From the NCBI GenBank assembly GCA_937924405.1, contig CALDVW010000088.1:1-35665 (forward strand): 35,665 bases of DNA, given 5' to 3'. Every line of letters begins with the position of its first letter. Within the stretch, counting starts at the first letter, position 1. The notes beneath the pieces were generated by a model. That model made no database searches. It had not been told where the DNA came from and worked only from the letters and a program-made list of their open reading frames with translations. The position numbers were made by a program, and so were the translations under genes. This document shows, piece by piece, positions 1 through 8,257 of the stretch. Source of the DNA: an uncultured Lysobacterales bacterium (GTDB lineage: Bacteria > Pseudomonadota > Gammaproteobacteria > Xanthomonadales > SZUA-36).

Positions 1-26
1 ACTGCCGGTCCGGAAATTTCCATGAT

Positions 27-416
27 TCACCTCAATAGGAAACTGCTGATCACCAGCCCCAGTGCGAATGCGAGACCCGCACCGGCCAGCGTGGCGACAA
101 AATAGGTCGATGCGAAGAAAAACTCCTTGTCTTGCACGAACTGCCCCAGCTCATAGATGAAGGAAGACATGGTCGTGAAGCCACCGCAAAAGCCGGTGGC
201 CAGCAACAGGCGCATCTCGGTGGACATCAATTCGGTTTTACCGCTGAGGCCCGCAATGATGCCAATAGCCAGGCAGCCGACGAGGTTCGACACCAGTGTG
301 CCGTAGGGAATGCTGAAAGCCGATATGTTCTGGGTGGCCAGGGTCAAGCCGTAACGGCTCAGGCCGCCCAGCATGCTGCCGAGCCCTACGTAGACCAGGG
401 CAAGTAAAGTTTGCAT
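27..416 (-). CDS. crcB: Fluoride ion channel/exporter CrcB (FluC)
   Basis: Small inner-membrane protein of 129 aa, the usual size for the CrcB/FluC family, which lowers cytoplasmic fluoride as a dual-topology dimer. Four hydrophobic segments are visible. Family motifs are present: GLGSMLGGLSRYGL near residues 11-24, GTLVSNLVGCLAIG near 39-52 (pore Asn and Gly-rich turn) and GFCGGFTTMSSF near 75-86, a variant of the Phe-box/TFSTF motif. The open frame continues upstream to 650, but homology begins at the ATG at 416, and the extra residues look like translated non-coding DNA overlapping the next gene. It lies downstream of a small membrane-anchored gene on the same strand. I looked for a fluoride riboswitch in the 127 bp upstream and saw none, so regulation is unknown. 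Confidence 0.92.
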   Translation of the reverse strand: MQTLLALVYVGLGSMLGGLSRYGLTLATQNISAFSIPYGTLVSNLVGCLAIGIIAGLSGKTELMSTEMRLLLATGFCGGFTTMSSFIYELGQFVQDKEFFFASTYFVATLAGAGLAFALGLVISSFLLR

Positions 417-543
417 CAGCAAAACATTACCACGATTTTGAGAGCGCCTATTGGCTGATCTTCGCGTGCAGGCGTGATTCAGCCAGTAGCCATTCGCTTG
501 AAGCTCAGAGCCACAATGCAGCGACAAACAGGAAGTTCCTGAA

Positions 544-798
544 TCAGGGCCGGGGAGAGTTCGTTGCCCTGGCAATACATTCCTCATACGCCAGGGCGAC
601 TCTCCGACCTGTCTCGACATGCTGGCACAGACATTGCCCAGCGTCCGCAAGGGTGTAGCAGTTGGTCTGAGAGGCGGGTACTTCCTCCAGCCAGGGTTCC
701 GGGTCGCCTTCCTTCAGTCCCTGGTATGCCCGCATTCCCAGCGCGAACGCCGCCGCAACCAGAATGATAAAAATTGCCCAATTCAACAATTTTTTCAT
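544..798 (-). CDS. Small membrane-anchored, cysteine-containing hypothetical protein (84 aa)
   Basis: Not a family I recognise. The N-terminus (MKKLLNWAIFIILVAAAFAL, residues 1-20) is a positively charged start followed by a hydrophobic stretch, so it is an uncleaved anchor or a signal peptide. About 60 polar residues follow with four cysteines (47, 56, 58, 74), enough for two disulfides in the periplasm. A GGGG tract sits about 9 nt before the ATG. It lies 127 bp upstream of crcB on the same strand and is divergent from the dioxygenase gene. Any link to fluoride resistance is only positional. The frame has clean start and stop codons and a plausible anchor, so I take it as a real gene of unknown function. 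Confidence 0.6.
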   Translation of the reverse strand: MKKLLNWAIFIILVAAAFALGMRAYQGLKEGDPEPWLEEVPASQTNCYTLADAGQCLCQHVETGRRVALAYEECIARATNSPRP

Positions 799-1014
799 GT
801 CGCTAACCCCGATTAAGCTGCTGTCAGCATTAAGAATAGCAATAAATCCCGGAGGAATAACTTGAAAGTGTGCCCCGTCCCGGGTGCAGGAAGGACGCGC
901 GAATAGCGGTCAAATTGATGTCGGGCACAACTATGCCCCGGCTTTCATGGTCTATACTGCGCTAAAAACCGGATAACAAGCTGCCCGCATAGGGGAGTAG
1001 CAAAGGAGAGAGTC

Positions 1015-1767
1015 ATGCAAAGAAGAAAATTGATCACGGGACTGGCTGCTCTGGCCGGGGGCCTGGGTGCCGGCCGCTTACTGGCGCAGGATAGTTCCCG
1101 CAGCGCCATCGGCGCCGGGTCCTGCCGGCTAATTACCCAGGACGTCACCGGCCCTTTTCACACGGATCGATACCCGGAGCGATCCAACCTGTTCGATGGG
1201 CAGAAGGGCATGCCACTGACCCTGAATTTCCAGGTCACGGACGTGATGACCTGCAAGCCGCTGCCCGGCGCCAAGGTGGTCATCTGGCATGCGAGCAACG
1301 AAGGCCATTACTCGGGTGTGGAGAACCTGGTGCTCAATGAAGACGGCACTCCCCAACCTGACAAGATCGATCTGCGCGGGGAGAATTTCCTCAGAGGAAT
1401 GCAGACTTCGGACGAGCGCGGCCGTGTGCAGTTCGTCACCTCCTTCCCCGGTTGGTATTTTCCCCGCGCCACGCACATCCATCTGAAGGTCTATCCGCCG
1501 GATTTCGGTGAGGAGCACACAACCCAACTGTACTTGCGGAATGAAATTTGTGACGAGGTATACGCCAGCGAAGATTACCGTCACCGCGGCCCGAACCCCA
1601 CCCGGCCCAATCCCGGCGATGACTCCGGCATCTTCTCATACGAGTCCGGCGATCTTTGGCTGAATATCTCGAAATCCGGCGATGGATACGAGGCCACGCA
1701 TGAACTGGGTGTCGTTTTCTACGACCGTATGTTCGGAGAATTGCCAGACCATTACAGGCAGGGCTGA
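1015..1767 (+). CDS. Exported intradiol ring-cleavage dioxygenase (protocatechuate 3,4-dioxygenase-like)
   Basis: 250-aa non-heme Fe(III) dioxygenase of the intradiol family, which cleaves catechol-type rings between the two hydroxyls. The four expected iron ligands are visible: Tyr99 (EGHYSG), Tyr148 (PGWYFPRATHIH), His154 and His156. DVTGPFHTD (43-51) corresponds to the family's N-terminal 'EGPYY' segment. The N-terminus MQRRKLITGLAALAGG followed by a hydrophobic run to about residue 25 (LLAQ) resembles a twin-arginine signal, which suits a folded metalloenzyme exported to the periplasm. The short Tyr-to-His spacing (PGWY...HIH) matches the secreted single-subunit subgroup rather than PcaGH. 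A clear RBS (AAGGAGA, 1003-1009) supports the start. No aromatic-degradation genes are nearby, so the natural substrate is unknown. Confidence 0.88.
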   Translation: MQRRKLITGLAALAGGLGAGRLLAQDSSRSAIGAGSCRLITQDVTGPFHTDRYPERSNLFDGQKGMPLTLNFQVTDVMTCKPLPGAKVVIWHASNEGHYSGVENLVLNEDGTPQPDKIDLRGENFLRGMQTSDERGRVQFVTSFPGWYFPRATHIHLKVYPPDFGEEHTTQLYLRNEICDEVYASEDYRHRGPNPTRPNPGDDSGIFSYESGDLWLNISKSGDGYEATHELGVVFYDRMFGELPDHYRQG

Positions 1768-1868
1768 CCGGGCACAGTATACAGACCACATAGCATGTGC
1801 TCTCTATCGATAGCGGAATCCAGGCATTGAACTGCGGAGCACCGGACCAGACCGGGCATTCCTGCATC

Positions 1869-3407
1869 ATGAATATGGGCCGCCAGGCCGGTATCGGCAT
1901 GCACATCAGTTCACTTCCCGGTGAACATGGCATCGGTGATATCGCAGATAGCTCACTGTCTTTTATCGACCGGCTTGTCGAAGCCGGCATCGGAGTATGG
2001 CAATTTCTGCCCCTTGGCCCTACCGCGTACGGCGATTCGCCCTATCAACCGCTGTCAGCATTTGCCGGTAATGCGAACCTGGTCGGCCTCGAGCCCCTGA
2101 TTCGGTTCGGCCTGCTGGACCGGGGGGAAGTGGAGGTGCTCGCCGGTTTGCCGGCAGAATATACGGATTACGGTAACCTGATTCCAGTCAAACGCGCGCT
2201 GCTCCTGAAAGCCGCCGGCCGGCTCAGTTCGTGCGGGGGAAATGACCTGGTGACGGAGTACGAGGAGTTTGTCCACCGCAACGGTGATCTCTGGCTGAAT
2301 GATTATGCGCTGTTCCGTGTTTTAAAGACGGCGCATGGTGAACAACCCTGGCCGGAGTGGGATAAAGTCTACGTGCATCGCGAGCCCGAGGCGCTTGCCA
2401 GGGCGAAGAATGAACACCGGCATTCCATCGAGTGCACCCGCGTCACCCAGTTCCTGTTCGACCGGCAATGGCAGACGCTCAAAGACCATGCCTCGGCAAA
2501 GGGTATTTGCCTGTTCGGCGACATGCCTATCTATATCGCGCTGGACAGCGCAGATGCGTGGTCCCATCCTGAACTGCTCCTGATCGACCGGGACGGCCAG
2601 CCATCTGAGGTAGCCGGCGTACCGCCGGATTACTTCAGCGAAGACGGCCAGTTGTGGGGTAATCCGCTGTACGACTGGGACTTCCACAAACAGACCGCAT
2701 ACCGGTGGTGGATAGACCGGATGCGCCACTTGGGGCGCCAGACTCACCTGGTGCGTATCGATCATTTCCGGGGGTTTGAATCGTTCTGGTCAGTACGATA
2801 TGGTGAAGATACTGCCAAAGACGGAAAGTGGGTGCCGGGGCCGGGTGAAGCACCATTCGAGGCGATGCGAAATTCGCTGGGAACTTTGCCCATTGTCGCG
2901 GAAGACCTGGGTGTTATCACGCCAGAGGTAGAGGAGTTGCGACTCGGACAGGGATTTCCCGGGATGGTCGTTCTGCAATTTGAAGTCGGTGATCCGGATT
3001 TCAGGGTGGAGGATATTGCCGAAAACAGTGTCTGTTACACCGGTACACACGACAACGACACCACGCTTGGCTGGTTTAAGGGAAGCGGGGACGATACACG
3101 AACTGAAAAAGAAATGGCTGTGACCCGGGCCGGGGCACTAAAGCACACGGGTGGCAAGGAGGATACCATCCACCAGGACATGATTCGGCTCGCTTTCTCC
3201 AGCCATTCCGCACTGGCAGTGGCGCCAATGCAGGATTTTCTGGGCCTGGGATCGGACGCACGTATGAATACGCCGGGAACCACCCGGGACAACTGGCGCT
3301 GGCGAATGACCGCGGACCAGTGGAATACCGGTCTTTCTGAACGGATCAGGGAATTGGTCTCCGAGACTTCACGCGATCCGGAGAAGCGCTTAGACTGCAC
3401 GACATGA
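1869..3407 (+). CDS. malQ: 4-alpha-glucanotransferase (amylomaltase), GH77
   Basis: Cytoplasmic disproportionating enzyme that transfers glucan segments between maltodextrins. The protein is 512 aa from the ATG at 1869. The start MNMGRQAGIGMHISSLPGE is where GH77 homology begins. An in-frame ATG at 1797 would add 24 residues unlike the family. GH77 catalytic blocks are intact: VRIDHFRGF with nucleophile Asp298, PIVAEDLGVITPEV with acid/base Glu345, and GTHDNDTTLGWF with Asp395 (numbered from 1869). The stop overlaps the next start as ATGA (3404-3407), so glgX is probably translationally coupled. The pair suggests that branched glucan is debranched by GlgX and the products reshuffled by MalQ. 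No strong Shine-Dalgarno sequence precedes 1869, so the exact start is less certain than the identity. Confidence 0.95.
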   Translation: MNMGRQAGIGMHISSLPGEHGIGDIADSSLSFIDRLVEAGIGVWQFLPLGPTAYGDSPYQPLSAFAGNANLVGLEPLIRFGLLDRGEVEVLAGLPAEYTDYGNLIPVKRALLLKAAGRLSSCGGNDLVTEYEEFVHRNGDLWLNDYALFRVLKTAHGEQPWPEWDKVYVHREPEALARAKNEHRHSIECTRVTQFLFDRQWQTLKDHASAKGICLFGDMPIYIALDSADAWSHPELLLIDRDGQPSEVAGVPPDYFSEDGQLWGNPLYDWDFHKQTAYRWWIDRMRHLGRQTHLVRIDHFRGFESFWSVRYGEDTAKDGKWVPGPGEAPFEAMRNSLGTLPIVAEDLGVITPEVEELRLGQGFPGMVVLQFEVGDPDFRVEDIAENSVCYTGTHDNDTTLGWFKGSGDDTRTEKEMAVTRAGALKHTGGKEDTIHQDMIRLAFSSHSALAVAPMQDFLGLGSDARMNTPGTTRDNWRWRMTADQWNTGLSERIRELVSETSRDPEKRLDCTT

Positions 3408-5476
3408 TCGAGGCCGGAAATCCAGCAATACTCGGCGCGGTAAGCCAGCCAGAAGGTGTCAGTTTCGCACTGTACTCTGCAGCGGCCGAAGCCGTGGAGC
3501 TATGTCTTTACGACGACCAGCGCCGTGAAACCGACCGCTATATGATGCCGGTTCGAAGCAACGACGTATGGCATGGATTTCTGCCGGGTTGTCAGGCGGG
3601 CCAGCGCTATGGTTTTCGCGTCCATGGCCCGTGGCAACCGCAGAAAGGGCTGCGGTTCAATCCCGCAAAACTCCTGATCGACCCCTATGCCAGGCGTCTG
3701 GAGGGTGATTTCCGATGGGATTCCGCCATTTTTGATTTCGATCAGAAATCGGAACCTGGCAAATTGCTTAAAAACGGTCAGGACAGTGCACCCTTCGTAC
3801 CCCTTTGCGTGGTCGACTCCCAGGACACGAAAAGAGAATTCACCCCACCTCGGATTCCCTGGTCAAACACTATTATTTACGAAGCAAACGTGCGCGGTTA
3901 CACCATGCGCCATCCTGGCCTGTCGGAGTCTGAGCGGGGCAAATTCCGGGGCATGAGCAACGGCCAGGTACTGCAACACCTTAAATCGCTGGGGATCACA
4001 TCGCTGGAATTAATGCCGGTGCATGCGCTGGTTGATGAAGATTTCCTGGTGCAGCGCGGATTGCGCAACCTGTGGGGTTACAACAGTATCCAGTTTTTTG
4101 CGCCCGACAACCGATTTGCCTGTATTGACGCTGCCTCTGAGTTTCGCGACATGGTGAACGCCATACATGATGCGGGTATCGAGGTCATCCTCGATGTCGC
4201 TTACAACCACACGGCCGAGGGTGGAGAGGCCGGGCCCTGCCTGAGTTTTCGTGGCATCGACAACCTGGCTTATTATCGTACCGAACCCGAAAACCCCGGA
4301 CGTTATATCAACGATACTGGCTGTGGCAACACAATGAATACCGACCACATCAGGACACAGAACCTGATCCTGGACAGCCTGCGCTATTGGCACCTGGAGA
4401 TGGGTGTCGATGGCTTTCGTTTCGACCTGGCGACCGTGCTCGGGCGCAGCGGCCAGGGTTTCCGCAAGCCACATTCCCTGCTGAGCCGGATCGGCACTGA
4501 TCCGGGCTTGTGGGGCGCAAAGCTGATCGCGGAACCCTGGGATCCGGGTCCCGGTGGATATCAGCTGGGACGGTTCCCGGTTGAGTGGGCCGAGTGGAAC
4601 GATCGCTATCGCGATACGGTCAGACGGTTCTGGCGTGGCGACGCGCACCAGGACAGCGAGTTTGCCCGCCGTATCCATGGCTCGGCCGACCTGTTCGAAC
4701 CGAGCGGCCGTAACCCCCCGGCCAGTATCAACTTCATCACCAGCCATGACGGCTTCACGCTAACTGACCTGGTCAGCTACAAAAAGCGTCACAATGATGC
4801 CAACGGCGAAAAAAGCCGCGACGGCCACGCCCATAATTACAGCAAAAATCACGGTATCGAGGGTGATACCGATGACCCCGGAATCAACCGGCTGCGCCGC
4901 CAGCAACGGTTGAATTTTTTGGCAACGCTGTTGTTTTCCCAGGGTACGCCCATGTTGCTGGCCGGTGATGAATTCGGCAACAGTCAGGGCGGAAACAATA
5001 ATGCGTACGCCCAGGATAACGAATCCGGCTGGGTCGACTGGCAGCGGTTGGACGATGATCCTGACTTTACCCGTGATTTCCGCAACCTGATCAGCTTGCG
5101 CCGGCAATTGCCGCTTCTGCGCCTGGCGCGTTATATCCATGGCCGCATGCCGACCGACGGTGGCTGGTGTGACATTGAATGGCTGCATCCGGATGGCCGC
5201 CCCATGCAGCATGATGATTGGATCGGCTCCAAGAAACTCGCCCTGTTGTTTTCCACCCACCCGGACCAGAAGGACTCCAGCCCGGTAAGCGATGCGGTCG
5301 CTATTCTGTTCAACGCCTCAAAGAAAATTACCCGGTTCAGGCTGCCGGCTGGGCTGCCGCCGGATTGGAAGCTGCGTTTCACCAGCAGCGAGCCGTGTCC
5401 GGAATCCGTTGGCCCCGCAGAATGGGTGCTGGCGCCGCATTCGATCATGCTGGTCAGCAGCCAATTTGAATCTTGA
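3404..5476 (+). CDS. glgX: Glycogen debranching enzyme GlgX (isoamylase type, GH13_11)
   Basis: 690-aa cytoplasmic enzyme that hydrolyses alpha-1,6 branches of limit dextrins and glycogen. Order of parts: N-terminal CBM48-like beta domain (about 8-120), GH13 (beta/alpha)8 barrel (about 150-600) and a C-terminal beta domain. All four GH13 signature regions are present: DVAYNHTAEGG (264-274), GVDGFRFDLAT with nucleophile Asp341, LIAEPWD with acid/base Glu377, and FITSHDGF with His448-Asp449. Length and the N-terminal carbohydrate-binding domain separate it from pullulanases. It overlaps malQ by 4 nt (ATGA), so the two make one transcript. Neither glgA, glgB, glgC nor glgP is within this window, so synthesis genes must lie elsewhere or be absent. 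Confidence 0.94.
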   Translation: MIEAGNPAILGAVSQPEGVSFALYSAAAEAVELCLYDDQRRETDRYMMPVRSNDVWHGFLPGCQAGQRYGFRVHGPWQPQKGLRFNPAKLLIDPYARRLEGDFRWDSAIFDFDQKSEPGKLLKNGQDSAPFVPLCVVDSQDTKREFTPPRIPWSNTIIYEANVRGYTMRHPGLSESERGKFRGMSNGQVLQHLKSLGITSLELMPVHALVDEDFLVQRGLRNLWGYNSIQFFAPDNRFACIDAASEFRDMVNAIHDAGIEVILDVAYNHTAEGGEAGPCLSFRGIDNLAYYRTEPENPGRYINDTGCGNTMNTDHIRTQNLILDSLRYWHLEMGVDGFRFDLATVLGRSGQGFRKPHSLLSRIGTDPGLWGAKLIAEPWDPGPGGYQLGRFPVEWAEWNDRYRDTVRRFWRGDAHQDSEFARRIHGSADLFEPSGRNPPASINFITSHDGFTLTDLVSYKKRHNDANGEKSRDGHAHNYSKNHGIEGDTDDPGINRLRRQQRLNFLATLLFSQGTPMLLAGDEFGNSQGGNNNAYAQDNESGWVDWQRLDDDPDFTRDFRNLISLRRQLPLLRLARYIHGRMPTDGGWCDIEWLHPDGRPMQHDDWIGSKKLALLFSTHPDQKDSSPVSDAVAILFNASKKITRFRLPAGLPPDWKLRFTSSEPCPESVGPAEWVLAPHSIMLVSSQFES

Positions 5477-5516
5477 GTAAGAGAAAGAGGAATAGCCTCA
5501 ATCGCTCCCTCTGAAT

Positions 5517-6281
5517 CTAGGACCTGTCCGGTATGCGATAGAAATCCAGAGCGTTATCAAGAAATACCCGGTGGGCGGCCGCCTCGCCCAGGGTATTTAC
5601 AACCAGGCGGAAATCGTTATCCGAATAAGACCGCGCTGCCCGGGTCGAAGGCAGGTCGGTGCCGAACATCAGGCACTTCGGGTTGGCGGCATATAGGTCT
5701 TTCAGGGCAATCGGAACATTGAAATCCACCCGGCCAAAGCCGGAAGCTTTTACCCGGACACCCTGTTCGGCAAGTTTCAGGAGCGATGGGAAACCTGCCC
5801 TGGAGAGCCCCAGGTGATCGATACCCACAGCAGGCAGGTTGACCAGGGTCGGAATGAGATCGTCCAGATCCCTGGCGTCGACATAAAGTTCCACATGCCA
5901 GCCGATCAGTTCATGAATTCGCCTGGCCATGGCGTCCAGGTGGCTGATGTCCTCGGAGCCCCCCCGCTTGAGGTTGAAGCGCACCGCGCGTACGCCGGCC
6001 CGGTCCAGTTCCAGCAGTTCTTCATCACTCACCGATGCCGGCAATTGGGTGACACCCACGTAGGCTGAGCCCATTCGCGCCAGGGCATCGACCAGGTAGT
6101 CCTGGTCAAAGGCCTGGAAGGAGCCGGATATGATGGCGCCCCCTTTGAGATGATAGTCCTTCAGCCGTTCGCGATAATCGTTAGTGGTGTAACGGTCCGG
6201 CAGGTAGCCGCGGTTGGGGACCAGCGGGAAGCGCGGGTCGATAATATGGAAATGTGCGTCAAAAAGTTCGTAGTCAGTCAT
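5517..6281 (-). CDS. Amidohydrolase-superfamily metal-dependent hydrolase (TIM barrel)
   Basis: 254-aa protein with the layout of the Amidohydro_2-type metal hydrolases. It begins with the HxH metal motif (FDAHFHIIDPRF, His10 and His12), has mid-barrel segments GIDHLGLS and KASGFGRV, and ends with LMFGTDLPSTRA, whose Asp would be the last metal ligand. The substrate cannot be told from sequence. Members include lactonases and decarboxylases of small carboxylic acids. The start at 6281 is fixed by an 8-nt overlap with the end of the radical SAM gene upstream (ATGACTGA, minus strand, 6274-6281). The longer frame to 6413 only runs antisense to coupling and adds no homology. Coupling to amrS suggests a shared pathway, but this is inference. 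Confidence 0.82.
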   Translation of the reverse strand: MTDYELFDAHFHIIDPRFPLVPNRGYLPDRYTTNDYRERLKDYHLKGGAIISGSFQAFDQDYLVDALARMGSAYVGVTQLPASVSDEELLELDRAGVRAVRFNLKRGGSEDISHLDAMARRIHELIGWHVELYVDARDLDDLIPTLVNLPAVGIDHLGLSRAGFPSLLKLAEQGVRVKASGFGRVDFNVPIALKDLYAANPKCLMFGTDLPSTRAARSYSDNDFRLVVNTLGEAAAHRVFLDNALDFYRIPDRS

Positions 6282-7392
6282 GTAACCGTACCGTCTGGCA
6301 ACGCGCACCCCAGGTTCCGGGCTGGCTTTCAAATATGCCGGCAACGGGGGTCTGGCAGTTTTGGCAAACCGGTTGGGTTTTCTCGAACCCCAGGCTCCAG
6401 GTTGAAAGTTCATACCAGTCGCGTCCTATCAGCATGTTGCCGCACTGGTGGCAATACGTACTCGATCCCGCGAAATCGTGGATGTTTCCGGTATACGCGT
6501 AATGAATGCCGTTCTTCAGCGCGATTGCGCGGGAACGGGACAGGGTGGCGCTCGGAGTTGCCGGCTTGTCCATCATTTTCCAATCCGGATGAAATGCCGT
6601 GAAGTGCAAAGGCACATCGGGCCCCAGTTGTTCAACGATCCACTGGGTCATGCTCTCTATTTCACCTTCCGAATCATTTTCACCGGGTATCAGCAGGTAA
6701 GTCAGTTCAAACCACAATCGGGTTTCGTGCTTCAGGTACCTGATCGTTTCCAGTACGGGCTCCAGGTGGCCGCCGCAGAGTTTGCGGTAAAAGCGCTCGG
6801 TAAACGCCTTCAAATCGACATTGGCGGCATCCATGTGCCTGAAAAATTCCACGCGGGGTTCCCGGGTGATGTAACCGGCAGTCACGGCCACGGTTTCGAC
6901 ACCCTTCTCGTGGCAGGCAAGAGCGGTATCGATGGCGTACTCCATGAAAATAACCGGATCGTTATAAGTAAATGCGACGCTTCGGGAGTTAGTTCTCAGC
7001 GCCGATGCTGCGATTGAGTCCGGTGAAGCCCTGGATTGCAGCCGGTCAAATTTGCGGGATTTCGAGATATCCCAGTTTTGACAGAATTTACAGGCGAGGT
7101 TGCAACCGGCGGTGCCGAAAGAAAGCACCGGCGTTCCCGGCAGGAAATGGTTGAGCGGTTTTTTTTCGATGGGATCGATGCAAAACCCACTGGAGCGCCC
7201 GTAGGTCGTCAGGGCCAGCTCGCCATGCCTGCACCCCCGGACGAAGCAGAGACCTCTTTGCCCCTCACGCAGCTTGCAAAACCTGGGGCACAGATCGCAT
7301 TGTAGCCGGCCGTCTTCAAGCGTATGCCAGTAGCGCCCGGGTGTGCCATGGATCCGGTCAATTTCCTCTGCTGTCACGCTGTGTTGAGCCAT
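6274..7392 (-). CDS. amrS: AmmeMemoRadiSam system radical SAM enzyme
   Basis: 372-aa radical SAM protein. The [4Fe-4S] motif is GCNLACKFCQNW, with Cys97, Cys101 and Cys104 in CxxxCxxC spacing. Before it lies a Cys-rich N-terminus (QCDLCPRFCKLREGQRGLC, Cys32/35/39/49), typical of the PflA-like AmmeMemoRadiSam enzyme. The C-terminus adds a zinc-ribbon-like pair of CxxC motifs (YCHQCG 314-317, VCQNC 343-346). Genes of this family occur beside MEMO and AMMECR1 homologues, but the reaction is not established. Here the MEMO gene is divergent across 61 bp, and a metal-dependent hydrolase follows with an 8-nt overlap. No AMMECR1-type frame was found in the window. Confidence 0.9.
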   Translation of the reverse strand: MAQHSVTAEEIDRIHGTPGRYWHTLEDGRLQCDLCPRFCKLREGQRGLCFVRGCRHGELALTTYGRSSGFCIDPIEKKPLNHFLPGTPVLSFGTAGCNLACKFCQNWDISKSRKFDRLQSRASPDSIAASALRTNSRSVAFTYNDPVIFMEYAIDTALACHEKGVETVAVTAGYITREPRVEFFRHMDAANVDLKAFTERFYRKLCGGHLEPVLETIRYLKHETRLWFELTYLLIPGENDSEGEIESMTQWIVEQLGPDVPLHFTAFHPDWKMMDKPATPSATLSRSRAIALKNGIHYAYTGNIHDFAGSSTYCHQCGNMLIGRDWYELSTWSLGFEKTQPVCQNCQTPVAGIFESQPGTWGARCQTVRLHD

Positions 7393-7438
7393 ATCAGGAA
7401 TATGGATTGATCTGCGACGCTTATGATTCTAGCGGTAC

Positions 7439-7444
7439 TATACT
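7439..7444 (+). promoter_or_regulatory. Candidate -10 box for amrB, close to its ATG
   Basis: TATACT lies 9 nt upstream of the amrB ATG, and no Shine-Dalgarno sequence lies between them. If it is the -10, transcription would begin about 3 nt before the start codon, making a nearly leaderless message. No convincing -35 at 16-18 bp was found, so this is a weak call. Confidence 0.3.
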
Positions 7445-7453
7445 GTCAGTGAC

Positions 7454-8257
7454 ATGACCCAGATTCGGGAACCAGCAGTTGCGGGCCAATTTTATCCGGC
7501 GGGCAACGGAGAGCTGGAAAATACCGTAAGGGCGATGCTCAGCGGTGTGCCAGGCTCTCCGGAATCAGCTCCCAAGGCCATGATTGTGCCTCACGCAGGG
7601 TATATCTATTCAGGGCCGGTGGCCGCAACGGCGTACGCCAGGCTGCAGCCGTACCATGATGAATACACCCGTGTCGTGTTGCTGGGGCCGAGCCACCGCA
7701 TTCCGCTGGACGGATTGGCTGTGAGTGGCGCAGATGCCTTCCGTACACCCCTCGGGGTTGTACCTCTGGACCGTCAAGTGATCGCCCGGCTGGAACACCC
7801 CGCGGTGGTTCTCAGCGATGCGCCCCACCAGTTTGAACACAGCCTGGAAGTCCAGTTACCCTTTCTGCAAACCGTGCTCGATTCATTTTCGCTGGTGCCA
7901 TTGGCGGTAGGTGATGCGGCTCCAGACGTCGTGGCTGAAGTCATTGAAAGTCTGTGGAATGGGCAAGAAACCCTTATCGTCGTGAGCTCCGACCTGAGTC
8001 ATTACCACGATTACGAGAAGGCGCAACGGCTGGATCACTCGACCTGCAGATCGATCGAGCGCAAGGACGTTCACGGGATAACGCCGCAGAATGCCTGTGG
8101 CTCCGGGGCGATCAGGGGCCTGTTACTCGCCGCCGGGCGACGCAGTTTGCGGGTCACGACCCTGGACCTTCGAAATTCCGGGGACACGGCAGGGGGCAAA
8201 AGCCAGGTTGTGGGCTACGGCGCCTGGATATTGGAGGAGAATCTGCCATGCCACTGA
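7454..8257 (+). CDS. amrB: MEMO-family protein, AmmeMemoRadiSam system protein B
   Basis: 267-aa homologue of human MEMO1 and bacterial AmrB, related in fold to class III extradiol dioxygenases. It opens with the family signature REPAVAGQFYPA (5-16). The metal-site residues known in MEMO are kept: His47 (VPHAGYIYSG), His81 (LGPSHR), Asp180 and His183 (SSDLSHY) and Cys215 (NACGSGAI). This is the B protein alone. In many genomes it is fused to or followed by AMMECR1 (protein A), which is not seen here. It is divergent from amrS and overlaps the following isoaspartyl methyltransferase gene by 10 nt (8248-8257), so it heads an operon. The biochemical role of the family is unresolved. Confidence 0.9.
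   Translation: MTQIREPAVAGQFYPAGNGELENTVRAMLSGVPGSPESAPKAMIVPHAGYIYSGPVAATAYARLQPYHDEYTRVVLLGPSHRIPLDGLAVSGADAFRTPLGVVPLDRQVIARLEHPAVVLSDAPHQFEHSLEVQLPFLQTVLDSFSLVPLAVGDAAPDVVAEVIESLWNGQETLIVVSSDLSHYHDYEKAQRLDHSTCRSIERKDVHGITPQNACGSGAIRGLLLAAGRRSLRVTTLDLRNSGDTAGGKSQVVGYGAWILEENLPCH

Noticed and set aside
417-543. Fluoride riboswitch before crcB
   Set aside because: None of the conserved fluoride riboswitch segments is visible on the minus strand in this 127-bp gap.
4010-4747. Antisense 245-codon frame inside glgX
   Set aside because: It lies wholly within the conserved GH13 core of GlgX and looks like nothing known.
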